A stretch of DNA of 64,000 nucleotides from Planctomicrobium piriforme. Lineage in GTDB: Bacteria > Planctomycetota > Planctomycetia > Planctomycetales > Planctomycetaceae. Position 1 is the stretch's first letter; the number at the start of each line of letters is the position of its first letter. The position numbers and the translations under genes are program-made. The notes below the pieces were generated by a model that did not search any database, was not told the origin of the DNA, and saw only the letters and a list, made by a program, of their open reading frames with translations. The stretch lies in assembly GCF_900113665.1 (NCBI RefSeq), contig NZ_FOQD01000017.1, positions 110,320-174,319 of the forward strand, written 5' to 3'. Below are positions 30,087 to 42,300 of this stretch, piece after piece.

Positions 30087-31670
30087 GTGCGAAACGTTGT
30101 CATTGGCATCCTGGGCACGAGTCTCGACTCAGGGAAGTTTCAGGACCGCTGGCAGAAGTGGCGACCGAGCGTTGGTATCTGCCAGCATGAAGAACTGCTT
30201 GTTGACCGTTTTGAACTGTTGCACGAGCCGCGCGATCAAGCTCTGGCCGAACTCGTGGCAAGCGACATCGCGAACGTCTCGCCGGAAACCACGGTCAACC
30301 GGCATGCCCTGAAGCTGGTCGATGCCTGGGACTTCGATGACGTCTTCGCCAGGCTGCTGGAGTTCGCGCGGGGTTGCCAATTTCAGCCAGAGGAAGAGAA
30401 CTATCTGATTCACATCACCACTGGCACGCATGTGGAACAGATCTGCCTGTTCCTGCTGGCGGAATCACGACACATCCCCGGCCAGCTGCTGCAGACGTCG
30501 CCGCCTCCGCGAAATCAAATTGGCGCCGGCCGTTATCGCATCATCGATCTCGATCTGTCGAAGTACGATGCCCTGGCAACACGCTTTGCTCAGCAACAGC
30601 AAGAGGCGAGATCGTTCCTCAAGTCAGGCATTGAGACCCGTAACGGCCGCTTCAATGCTCTGATCGAGCAGATCGAGACGGTGGCGATTGCCAGCACTGC
30701 ACCGTTGTTGATCACCGGTCCTACGGGAGCAGGGAAGTCACAGTTGGCGAGAAAAATCTACCAACTCAAGCGGCAGCGCCAGCAATTGCGGGGAGAAATG
30801 GTCGAGCTGAATTGCGCGACGCTGCGCGGCGATCAGGCCATGTCTGCCCTCTTCGGACATATCAAAGGAGCATTCACCGGCGCCACCGGTCCCCGACCAG
30901 GCCTGCTGAAGTCGGCCCATCAAGGACTGCTTTTTCTCGATGAAATCGGCGAACTCGGCCTGGACGAGCAGGCGATGTTGCTGCGAGCGATCGAAGAGAA
31001 ACGCTTTCTACCGGTCGGTTCAGACAAAGAGGTCGAGAGTGATTTCCAGCTCATCGCCGGCACCAATCGGGATCTCAAAGACTGCGTCAAACAGCGCACG
31101 TTTCGGGAGGATCTCCTCGCGCGCATTAACCTGTGGACGTTCTGCCTGCCGGGACTGAAAGATCGCCGGGAAGATATCGAACCAAATCTGGATTTCGAAC
31201 TGGACCGGTTTGCACGCGTTGCCGGCCGCAAAGTGACCATGAATAAAGAGGCCCGGCAGGGATTTCTCGCTTTCGCCGAATCGCGAGAAGCCACATGGGA
31301 CGCAAATTTTCGCGATCTGAATGCGAGCATCACTCGAATGGCGACGCTGGCTGCCAGCGGACGGATCACTGTCGCCGATGTGGAGACCGAGATCGGTCGA
31401 CTGCAAACGGATTGGGGCGTCGCCACCTGCGACGATCAGCAACAGACGCTCTTATCCGTGCTTGACTCCCGCCGGCTGCGGGAGATTGACCTCTTTGATC
31501 AGGCACAGCTCGCGGCGGTTATCGAGGTTTGCAGACAGAGCCGGTCTCTCTCGGACGCTGGACGACAACTGTTCGCCGTTTCACGTCTGGAAAAAAGGCA
31601 GGCGAATGACGCCGATCGACTCAGAAAGTATCTCGCTCGTTTCGGACTGACCTGGGGCGACTTGTCGTAA
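30087..31670 (+). CDS. rtcR: Sigma54-dependent activator RtcR (CARF-AAA+)
   Basis: A 527-residue protein with a GTG start. Residues ~1-185 are the divergent CARF sensor (VVIGILGTSLDSGKFQDRWQ; NYLIHITTGTHVEQICLFLL), which in Salmonella RtcR is reported to bind 5' tRNA fragments ending in cyclic phosphate. The AAA+ part has Walker A GPTGAGKS (about 211), the sigma54-contacting loop GAFTGA (about 262), Walker B LLFLDEIGEL (about 282) and FREDLLARINLW (arginine-finger region). The C-terminus (AVIEVCRQSRSLSDAGRQLF) is a Fis-like HTH. It is divergent from the rsr-rtcBA operon and should activate it when tRNAs are broken. Confidence 0.95.
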   Translation: MRNVVIGILGTSLDSGKFQDRWQKWRPSVGICQHEELLVDRFELLHEPRDQALAELVASDIANVSPETTVNRHALKLVDAWDFDDVFARLLEFARGCQFQPEEENYLIHITTGTHVEQICLFLLAESRHIPGQLLQTSPPPRNQIGAGRYRIIDLDLSKYDALATRFAQQQQEARSFLKSGIETRNGRFNALIEQIETVAIASTAPLLITGPTGAGKSQLARKIYQLKRQRQQLRGEMVELNCATLRGDQAMSALFGHIKGAFTGATGPRPGLLKSAHQGLLFLDEIGELGLDEQAMLLRAIEEKRFLPVGSDKEVESDFQLIAGTNRDLKDCVKQRTFREDLLARINLWTFCLPGLKDRREDIEPNLDFELDRFARVAGRKVTMNKEARQGFLAFAESREATWDANFRDLNASITRMATLAASGRITVADVETEIGRLQTDWGVATCDDQQQTLLSVLDSRRLREIDLFDQAQLAAVIEVCRQSRSLSDAGRQLFAVSRLEKRQANDADRLRKYLARFGLTWGDLS

Positions 31671-31866
31671 TATCACGGCGAAGAATCGTGATTGGTTCAA
31701 AGTCGCGAGACTGGCTTCAGCCGAATCGATCGAGGTCGATTTTACCGAGGTTCGGCTCGGTCAAACGAAGTCCAATCGGCGTGTCGACCGGAGCACCTTC
31801 CAGATTTGGCAGATTTTGTCCGATCGGTTGCACGACGCAAGCAGATCAATCTGAGGATCTGCCCAT

Positions 31867-32100
31867 GTGAAATCTTGCAACCCCACATTTGGGCTGTGCG
31901 AGCGCAACTACAATCAAGATGCTCGGCGATTTCTGGAGGGGGACGCCAAGACTGGGCGCATTGGTGAGCGGGGACGTCAACTCGCGATTCTGCGAGAAGG
32001 CGTTTATGCCGTCCATCCAGCATCGATTGTGGGGGTTACCGAAAGCAGCATCTATGCGCTGACTAAACCGGCTTGCCATGAGCGTTCCGAGCTAACTTGA
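31867..32100 (+). pseudogene. Relic of a flotillin/SPFH-domain gene
   Basis: The frame reads CNPTFGLCERNYNQDARRFLE, then GRIGERGRQLAILREGVYAV and HPASIVGVTESSIYAL. This matches the 'N-Y-Q-DA-x-x-F-L ... G-x-x-GRQ-x-A-I-L-R-E-G-x-Y-A-I-N' section of planctomycete SPFH/flotillin-like proteins as I recall them. Only about 60 of several hundred residues remain, with no SPFH start or coiled coil on either side, so it is a decayed fragment. Confidence 0.5.
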
Positions 32101-32338
32101 AGGCTCAATTTGCGGCATCGCTGGCTGACCATTGCGAAGCTCGATCGATTCCTGGGCCAGATTAAGCGAGGCAATCACTTTCTGAAACTCCCCCAAGTTC
32201 TCGGGATGATTCTGCGACAAAAAACCGCATGACTCGGGCGTTGTCGAAGAGCAGGGCCAATTCCTCGGTCGTCAGCGTTAATGCCTCTTCCCTGAGGGAG
32301 ATCGTTGCGGCTTGTGCTTCCGCCAAGCTCTTGAGCAT
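32092..32338 (-). pseudogene. Frameshifted small gene
   Basis: Frame one (ATG 32338) gives MLKSLAEAQAATISLREEAL, TLTTEELALLFDNARVMRFF, then degrades. After a TTTTTTG run near 32223, a second frame continues sensibly: LSQNHPENLGEFQKVIASLN, LAQESIELRNGQPAMPQIEP, stop at 32092. The two together would be one ~80-residue protein. A one- or two-base change in the T run, or programmed slippage, explains it. Not recognised. Confidence 0.45.
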
Positions 32339-32370
32339 CTGGCGTATTCGTTTCTGCTTTCACGGTTCAT

Positions 32371-33309
32371 GGCAGCAACTCATAGATCTGGATTAGTGTG
32401 GAATACTCATCCAAAGTCTGCCGTCCCATTTGCACCTGCGCCGTAGGTGCGAAGAGCTCCCAGTGCGGCGACTGTTGAGATTTTCCGCCCTGAACTCGCT
32501 TTTTGGGGGCCTGGAGCGGCCATGGACAGTGGTAAATAAGAACTGAGCTATTCCGACCTTGCCGCTGAAGCCGGTCACCCAAATATGATTGTCATCTCGG
32601 CAGCACCCGAGGAAAATTCAGACGGCGCCGGACTCTTGAAGGCAAAAAGGCTTTGTGATTTGCTGACTGATGCCTCACTGCGCGGTGGTTAGCGGCGAGA
32701 TCTCCATTACGATGCTGCTGCGACTCCGATGTGGCCCAGGCGGAAAACATTCGTCCGTCGAGACTTAGAAAATGTATCAATCTGCGCTTGCGATTCGCTT
32801 AGCGGCGTGTATAGATTTGCATCACTTGAGTGCTGCGCCCTTGCTTGCCAACGCAAGGCGTTTTTGGGGCCTTGCATAACTTGCTCGGTAAGAGAATTGC
32901 GTACAGGTGTACGCGAAAAGGAATCTGGTTGGCTCTGCTGAGGGAACAGGAAAAACTCGGCAAGATCGACCGGAATGAAGCGACGGCGAACACCTGGTTT
33001 GTTAGGACGAAATAAGGAGGGCCAAGTCGGCAAAACCAAGTGGGGCAAAGGCTGCAAATGAGACAGACGGCGGGCCATTCTTTTCAGACCGGGATCTTCT
33101 AAGCACTATTCATTGTGCCGCTCGTCTGTAATTGTTTTCTCTCGATTTATCCATTTTCACATATCGATTTTCCTTTCAGGCGCAGTTGGCTTGCGCTGGC
33201 GGGCTTTCGTGCATCCATTTCTATGTTGAGTTCGCGTGGCTGAGTCGCAGCTTCGTGTTCGTTGCGGCCTTGCTGTGTGAGCTATTCGGCTTCTCGCAAG
33301 GATCGTGCG
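32371..33309. other. Long intergenic region before the giant gene
   Basis: No protein gene or RNA gene is convincing here; all frames are short and lack ribosome binding sites. The last 200 bp are AT-richer (33075-33180) and may hold the promoter of the 28.8-kb gene. AAGGA at 33298-33302 is the ribosome binding site for the ATG at 33310. Confidence 0.4.
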
Positions 33310-36300
33310 ATGTTGCTTACTCCCTGGCTGCGGTTGTTTCGACATCGGCTGGCATTACGCAGGTTTTCCGGCCGGCGACGAACTGTGAAGCGTCGCAAAC
33401 TGTCGACTCTGTCGGTATCTGAGACGGTCGAACCCCGTACTCTCCCGGGGATTGCTCTCCCGATTTCCCTCTATGAACTCGCAAATATTGCGAAGATCGA
33501 GGTCGACGGTGATCATCACGCCGACCAACAGCTGCAACTTTCGCAAATCGGCGATACTCATCAGCAGCGATCGGCATCGACTTCGATGCCAGGGATGTTC
33601 ATCTCCTCGACTGCGGAGATGAACGATCCTGGGCTGATGCAGGCGATCTTCGACATGCATCGATCTGGAAAAACGAGCCAGAGAGGTTCTTCAAATCTTG
33701 GCGGCAGTAGATCAACAAGCCCTGCTAGCAATGATATGGAATTCCGCCGATCAGCGGAGGAGGATCTGAGCCCAGCTCCGCTGAATACTTCAGGCGGTGC
33801 TGGCGGTGCGATCAATCTTCCCTCGCTTGACAATCAAACCAGAAGCGGCGGCGGTGGCGGAACGAATAGTCCAGCATCGTTCGGGTTGGGGTCGCCGCCG
33901 GGTGGGACTGAATCAGCGCCAATTGCGAACGGGCATTCGACGAATCGCGGAAGAGGCGGCGGCGGGAGTGGATCTGGCGCTCCTGCAGGGAATTCCTCTG
34001 GCCAGGGTGATTCTGGGACGGCCAGCGGGGGCAGCCAGCAGAACGGGGCAGCAAGCCCCTCACCTGGGACTGGTGCGAATACCGCTACCGGCGAGACGTC
34101 GAACGGTACATCAAATACGGGCGATGAAGGCTCAACAGGCCAAGCAGAAGCCAGCGTCACGCTTCAACAGGCATTGAGACTGAGCACCGGAACGGCAGGC
34201 CAGATTTACGTCACCGGACAGGTCACGGATCCACAAGCATCCGTTTCAGGCCATATTGCCATTGAGTTTTTCACTGCAGGCAGCGAGCCGCAATCGCTCG
34301 GGACTGTTGCTGTCAGCAAGACAACATCGATCGGAGCGACAAGCTTCAGCGCGGTCGTCAACGTCGATTCCAGCATCACCGAAGTCTTCGCACAAATTCA
34401 TCAAAGCTCGACGCTCCACGTCAATTCCAGTTCTGTCACAGTTAACGAATCGACGGACGCGGATCACGACGGCGTTTCATCGGCCGTCGAAATGCTCGGA
34501 CCACATGGCGGCGATGCAAACCAGGATGGCACTCTGGATTCGCTCCAGTCGAGCATCACGACATTGCCAGCGGCCGCGAATGGCCAGTTCATCACGATTG
34601 ACGCCAACGGCCATCCGCTCCTGGGAGTGCGGACCGATGCCGTCCCTGATTCCGAGATCTCACATGCTCGACTGCCGTTTGGCCTGATCTCCTTCGAAGT
34701 CGACCAAGTCGCTCCGGGCAGCGTCGCGCAGGTGAAGTTGACCTTTCCTGAAGGGAATCGTCCCGACGCTTACTACAAACAGGATGCCGATGGCAACATG
34801 AGCCAGTTTGCCTTCGATGGCGAAACTGGCGCGGTTTTCAACAGCAACTCTGTCACGCTCTACCTTCAGGATGGAGGACGCGGCGATGCGGATGGCATCG
34901 TGAATGGCATTATTCAGGATCCGGGCGGTCCAGCCATCACGGCTGGGATGATCCTGATCGGCGCTTTGAATGAAGATCCCTTCGTCGGCTGGAGCATCCA
35001 CGAAGACGGCGGACACGACGGGCTGGCGGGAACGGTCACCTATGCCGATAACTCGCTGGTGATGACCGAAGGAAACTCGCTGCAACTGTCGCTGGAACGA
35101 GCGGTCACGATCCCACTGAATCCCTCATTCCTCGAGCTGGATTATTGGGGAGAATTTGACGGGACCGATACTGATTCGATCAATGACGCTTTTGAAGTCG
35201 CCTTCGTCGCCGCCGACGGCACGACCCTCGTTCCAAGCTATGCCGCCCAACGAGACTCTTTCTTCAACGTGACAGAAGGTGAGTCTCCAGCCCTGGGAGC
35301 TAAAACCGAAGTCTTTTCAGACGACGAGGAGGGCCTCCTACGCGGAACAGTCCAGTTGGACATCTCCCAGCTCGCTCCGGGGACAAGCGGCCGCATCGTT
35401 CTGAGACTGGTAAACAACGATGGAGATACGGGGACGAACTTCCACCTTGTCCTCTACGGCGTGCCTCAGGCGACTGATGATGAATATTCCGTCGACGAAG
35501 ATTCATCCCTGACCATCACCGCCGCAGAAGGGGTGCTATCGAACGATACGGACATTGACTCGCCTGTATTGACGGCAAACCTGCTCGATGAGCCCCAGCA
35601 CGGAGCCGTCACGCTCGATGCCGATGGCTCATTCGTCTATACGCCGGATGTGAACTTCACGGGCGATGATCAGTTCACCTATTACACGAGTGATGAACGA
35701 TCCGCATCGACCGTAGCAACCGTTTTGATTCACGTCAGTCCGGTCAACGACGCGCCTGGTGTTCGGGACGACGATTATGAGCTGGCGGAAGATACTCCTC
35801 TGACCGTCTCTGCCGGTACAGGGGTCTTGCAGAACGATATCGACATCGACTCTTCTTCTATTGCTGCCATTCTGGAAAGCGAACCGCAACACGGTCAGGT
35901 CACACTGAATTCGGACGGATCATTCGTCTACACGCCGGATGCCGACTTTAACGGGACAGACAGCTTCACATACCGGGCCAGTGACGGCAGTCTGGATTCT
36001 CTTCCAGCAACCGTCACCCTGGTCGTCACTCCGGTGAATGATGCGCCCGTGGCGGGGGATGACGAATATGCGACCAACAAGAATACGACGCTGACGATTC
36101 CCGCAACTGGCGTGCTCGGAAACGATCTCGACGTCGATGAAGATGAACTGACGGCAGCTCCCGAGGCGGGAGCCCAGCACGGGACCGTGACGCTGAATCC
36201 GGATGGCTCTTTTACATATGAGCCTCGTCCGGGATTCGTCGGAACCGACTCATTCAGCTACAGCGTTACCGATGGCGATTTGTTTTCTGAGACCGCCACG

Positions 36301-39300
36301 GTGGTGATCACCGTGAACGCCGTGAATGAAGCCCCGGTCGCCTACGATGACGACTATGCCATCAATGAAGATTCCGTCCTGGAAATCGATCCTCCTGGCT
36401 TGCTTGTGAACGACGTCGATCCCAATGGCGACGAACTGACCGCCGTCGTGCAGTCGAATCCGAGCCACGGAACTCTGACATTGAACAGCGACGGTTCTTT
36501 GACCTATACGCCCGATCCCAACTATTACGGGGAAGACTCATTTACCTACCTGGTCAGTGACGGCGAGTTGGAATCCGCGCCGGCGACCGTTTCCATCACG
36601 GTCAATGCCGTCAATGACGCTCCGGCGGGAACGGATGACGAGTTCACAATCGGCGAAGACACGTTGTTGGAAGTTGATTCGCCCGGCCTGCTGGCGAACG
36701 ATTCTGACATCGACAATGATTCGCTCGCGGCCTCATTGATCAATGGCCCAGACCATGGAACCCTGGAATTCCATGAGGACGGATCGTTTACCTACCTGCC
36801 CGATCCAGATTTCAATGGGACGGACTCGTTTACCTATCAGGCAAGCGATGGGCTGCAGTTGTCCGCCCCTGTGACAGTCACATTGAACGTGACAGCAGCC
36901 AACGATGCTCCGGTTGCAGAGGACAACTCCTATTCCGTCGATGAAGACACGGAGTTGACGGTGCCCGCCGCCGGTCTGTTGGAAAACGATTCCGACATCG
37001 ATGAGGATGAACTCTCCGCCAGCCTGGTTGATTCTCCAGAACATGGAATCGTCACCGTGGCTGCGGACGGATCGTTTGTGTACACGCCCGATGCCGATTT
37101 CAATGGGATCGACGCCTTCACATACCGAGTCAGCGATGGCTCGCAGGCATCGAATATCGCGACAGTGACCATTGTCGTGAACCCCTCGAATGATGCTCCA
37201 GCAGCGGCGGATGATACATACGACGCCGACGAAGACACTCCGCTTGAAATCGACGCTGCGGGGGTGCTCGGGAACGACAGCGATATCGACGAAGATTCAC
37301 TCTCTGCCGTCGTGATCTCCGGCCCCAGCCATGGCACGCTGGCGCTGAATTCCGATGGATCATTCACTTACATTCCCAACGCGGATTTTCATGGGATCGA
37401 TACGTTTACCTATCTGGCCAGCGACGGCTCCCTGAGTTCCGACGCGGCCACTGTGACGATCAATGTCAGCTCGGTCAACGACGCCCCAACAGCGGCGGCA
37501 GATGCCTATGAGACAAACGAGGATACCGCGTTGACGGTCACGATCGACGGCTTGCTGGATAATGACAGTGATGAGGAAAACGATGATCTCACGGCCAGCG
37601 TGGTGTCAGAGCCGAGCCACGGCACATTGACCCTTAATGAGGATGGGTCGTTCAACTACGTCCCGGATGCCAACTACAGCGGCACTGATTCCTTCACCTA
37701 CCAGGCAAATGATGGGACGCTGAATTCCAATACTGCGACTGTGACGATCACCGTGAATCCGGTGAACGACGGCCCGGTCGCGGTCGATAACACATATTTC
37801 GTCAATGAGGACACAACACTGACGGTTTCCGAGATCGGAGTCCTGGAGAACGACAGCGATCTCGATGAGGATTCCCTGACGGCAAGCATCGTCACCGGGC
37901 CGAGCCACGGAATCCTGACGCTGAATCCTGACGGAACCTTCAGCTATCTCCCGAACGCCAACTACCACGGCACGGATTCGTTTACCTACCAGGCCAGCGA
38001 CGGAAATCTGAACTCGAATACTGCCACGGTCACAATCACTGTCAATTCGGTGAACGATGCGCCGGTTGCCGTCAAGAATACGTACTCCACGAATGAAGAC
38101 ACGACTCTGACCGTGACCGGAACGGGTATTCTGGGAAATGACAGCGATGTCGATGACGATGCACTGACGGCACATGCTGTGGCAGGTCCCAGCCATGGCA
38201 CGCTGACGCTCAATGTGGATGGATCGTTCACCTACATCCCCGAGGCCAATTACAATGGCACGGACTCATTCACCTATCGAGCCAATGATGGGACCGCGAA
38301 TTCGAATACGACGACGGTGACAATCACGGTCAATCCCGTGAATGACGATCCTGTGGCCACAGATGACAACATTGAAGCTGACGAAGACACGCCGCTGACT
38401 GTTGCAGCCCCAGGCATTCTGGGGAATGACGGCGATGCCGACAGTGACCCGCTGACGGCAAGCCTCGTGTCAGGGCCGAGCCATGGAACACTCACTCTGA
38501 ATCCGAACGGGTCGCTCAGCTATCTCCCTAACGCCAACTACAACGGGACAGATTCGTTCACCTACCGCATCAGCGACGGCAACTCCAATTCAAATACCGC
38601 GACAGTCACGATCACTGTCAACGCCATCGACGACGCCCCTGTCGCAGCGGACGACATCTACGAAGCGAATGAAGGCACGCCCCTCACGGTTGTTTTGCCT
38701 GGAGTCCTTGGGAATGACACTGACCTGGAGGAAGATGATCTGGCAGCCGTTCTCGTCAGCGACGTCTCTAACGGAACATTGACACTGAATTCGAACGGAT
38801 CGTTCACTTACGTGCCCGATACGAATTTCAGCGGTGTTGACACGTTTACATATCGTGCCAATGATGGCGATCTGAACTCAGAGCTGGCAACCGTCACGAT
38901 CAACGTCATTGACCTGAATGGGCCGCCCGACGCTGTCGATGACAGCTACATCGTCAATGAAGATGAGACATTGACGGAGGATTCTTCGGGAGTTCTGGAG
39001 AACGACTCTGATCCTGATTCGGATCCGCTCACCGCGGTTCTCGTCAGCGGGCCAGCGCATGGAACGTTGACCCTGAATTCCGAGGGCACATTCGAATATA
39101 CGCCGAACGCAAATTTCTTTGGAACGGATTTCTTCACCTATCGGGCGAGCGACGCCAGTCTGGTGTCTGGGATCTGCACCGTGGCGATCACTGTCGATCC
39201 GGTGAATGACGCACCGACGGCAGCGAACGATTCGTATACCGTGAACGAAGACGTGACGTTCAACACGCCTTCCATTTCCAGAGTGCTGGCCAACGACAGC

Positions 39301-42300
39301 GACGTGGATGGAAACTCACTGACGGCGGCTTTGGTCAGCGGCCCCAGCCACGGGAACCTCACGCTGAATTCGAACGGAACGTTCACATACGTTCCAGATG
39401 CCAACTACAACGGCTCCGACTCCTTCACCTACCAGGCGAGCGATGGGTCGCTGGCATCGAATGCGGCAACGGTGACCATCACGGTGAACCCGGTGAATGA
39501 CGCGCCAACTGCCGCGGCCGACACATATACGGTTAACGAAGACGATGTTCTCTCGGATACCGTTCCGGGAGTCTTGGAGAACGACACCGACGTGGATGGC
39601 GACAGCCTGACGGCGGTCATCGCATCCCAGCCCTCGCATGGAGCCGTCACGCTCGAGTCAGACGGCTCATTCACATATGCGCCAAATGCAAATTATACCG
39701 GTACAGATTCATTCACCTATCAGGCCAGCGACGGCGTTCTCCTCTCCCTACCGAAGACAGTCACCATCACCATCAACCAGGTCAACGATGCACCGACTGC
39801 GAATGCCGACAGCTACGATGCCACGGAAGACGCCACGCTCAATGTGTCATTGACGAGCAAAGGAGTCCTGTCGAACGATCGCGACATTGACAGCAGTACG
39901 ATCACGGCCTCACTAATCAGCGGTCCCAGCCATGGAACTGTGACGCTGAATCTGGACGGGACATTCACCTATGCCCCCGAGGCCAATTACAACGGCACGG
40001 ATTCGTTCACATACCGGGCCAGCGACGGCTTGCTGGCGTCGAACACAGCAACAGTTACCATCAAGGTCCGCGCTGTGAATGACGCTCCTGTTGCGACCAA
40101 CGACACCTATTCAGTCAATAAAAATGGAACGCTGACGGTCTCAATGCCAGGCGTGCTGATCAATGACAGCGATGTGGATGAAGATCTCCTCAGCGCCAGC
40201 TTGATCTCGCAGGTGAAGAACGGGGCATTGACTTTCAATTCGAACGGTTCCTTCACTTACTCTCCGAAATCAAACTACGTCGGGACCGACTCGTTTACCT
40301 ATAAGACGAGCGATGGGACAAGCACATCGGGAATTACGACGGTAACGATCATCGTGGCGTCGCCAAACCGTGCACCTGTCGCCAACAACGAAAGTTACTG
40401 CATCAGCGAAGACAAGCCATTGTCCGTGACCGGCTCCGGTGTGCTGGCGAACGACAATGACCCGGATGGGAATGCACTGTCGGCCGTCCTGGTCAGCGGT
40501 CCGGCGCATGGCACGCTGACCCTCAACTCCAATGGATCGTTCTCATATACTCCCTCGGCGAACTACAACGGCACCGACTCTTTCACCTACCGTGCCAGCG
40601 ACGGCACATTGACTTCCAATCTGGCAACGGTGTCGATCTCGATCGCAGCAGTCAATGACGCGCCCGTCGCGGTGAACGACACATACTCCGCCAATGAAGA
40701 CACGACGCTGACGGTGCCTGTGTCTGGCGTCCTGGGCAACGACAGCGATGCAGACGGCGAAGCGTTGACGGTTTCGCTCGTGAGCGGAAAAGGGACGCAA
40801 AATGGAACGCTCACTCTCAAATCGAATGGGTCTTTCACATATGTTCCTCGCGCGAACTTCAGCGGCACGGACTCGTTCACCTATCAGCTCAAGGACTCCA
40901 GCAGTGCATTGGTCACGGCGACGGTGACGATTACGGTCAATGCCGTTAATGACGCGCCCACTGCGGGCAATGATTCATTTTGCATGAATGAGGATTCATC
41001 GCTCACGATACTCCCTTCGGACATTCTGGGTAACGACAAGGACATCGACAGCAGTACCCTGACGGCAGTCGTTCTGACGCAACCATCCCACGGGACGCTC
41101 ACGCCGAACGCCAACGGTTCATTCACCTACGTTCCGAACGCAAATTTCTTTGGCTCGGACTCATTCACCTATCAGGCCAGCGATGGAACGCTCCGATCGA
41201 ACACTGCGACAGTGTCGATTTCCGTGAATGCCGTGAACGACGCTCCCATCGCTGCCGGCGATGCCTATTCGTTGAATGAAGACGGCAATCTCGTCATCGC
41301 GGCGATTTCCGGGGTGTTGACGAATGATTCCGATCCCGATGGCAATTCATTTACGGCAAAAATCTATTCTCAGCCCGCCAATGGCACGGTGACTCTGAAT
41401 TCCAACGGCTCTTTCACCTACATACCGGCCGCAAACTTTTTCGGTACCGACACATTCGTCTACAGAGCGTATGACGGCTCGACATATTCCAATAAAAGCA
41501 CCGTCACGATCATGGTCAATCCCGTCAACGATGCTCCCACGGCGGGAGATGATTGTTGTAACGTGAACGAGGACACCCCCTTGCCGATCACTCCGGCAAG
41601 CCTGCTCAGCAATGACCGCGACATCGACAACACCAATCTTTCTGTCGTGGTAGCAGTCGCTCCGTTGCATGGAACGCTGACCCTCAATTCCAACGGCTCG
41701 TATACCTACCTTCCGAACGCGAATTTCACGGGGACCGACACGTTCAAATATAAAGTGAGCGACGGAACTCTGACGTCAAACACCGCAACCGTGACGATCA
41801 GCGTCAAGCCCGTCAATGATGCTCCGGTCGCGGTGCTGGACACCTATACCGTCAATGAAGATGCGACGCTGAGTGTGGTTTCACCAGGGGTACGTGCTAA
41901 CGACATCGACATCGATGGGGACTCGTTGACGGTGGCAATCGTGGCCCAGCCGGCCCATGGAACAGTCACTCTGAACTCCAACGGATCTTTCACCTATGTT
42001 CCGAGTGCGAACTATTTCGGAGCGGACTCATTCACCTACAAGGTCAGCGACGGAAAAGCGTGGTCCAATCCAGGGACGGTCGCCATTACCGTCAATTCCG
42101 TGAATGATGCCCCGACGGCAAATTCCGACAGCTATTCCATCAACCAGGGCGGCACGCTGACCGTTGCGGCGCCCGGACTCTTGTCAAATGACGCAGACAT
42201 CGATTCTGCCTCGCTCACTGTGCAGATTGTTCAATCTCCCGCTCATGGCACATTGACGCCCAGCAGCAATGGGTCATTCCGATATGTCCCCGCAGCGAAT

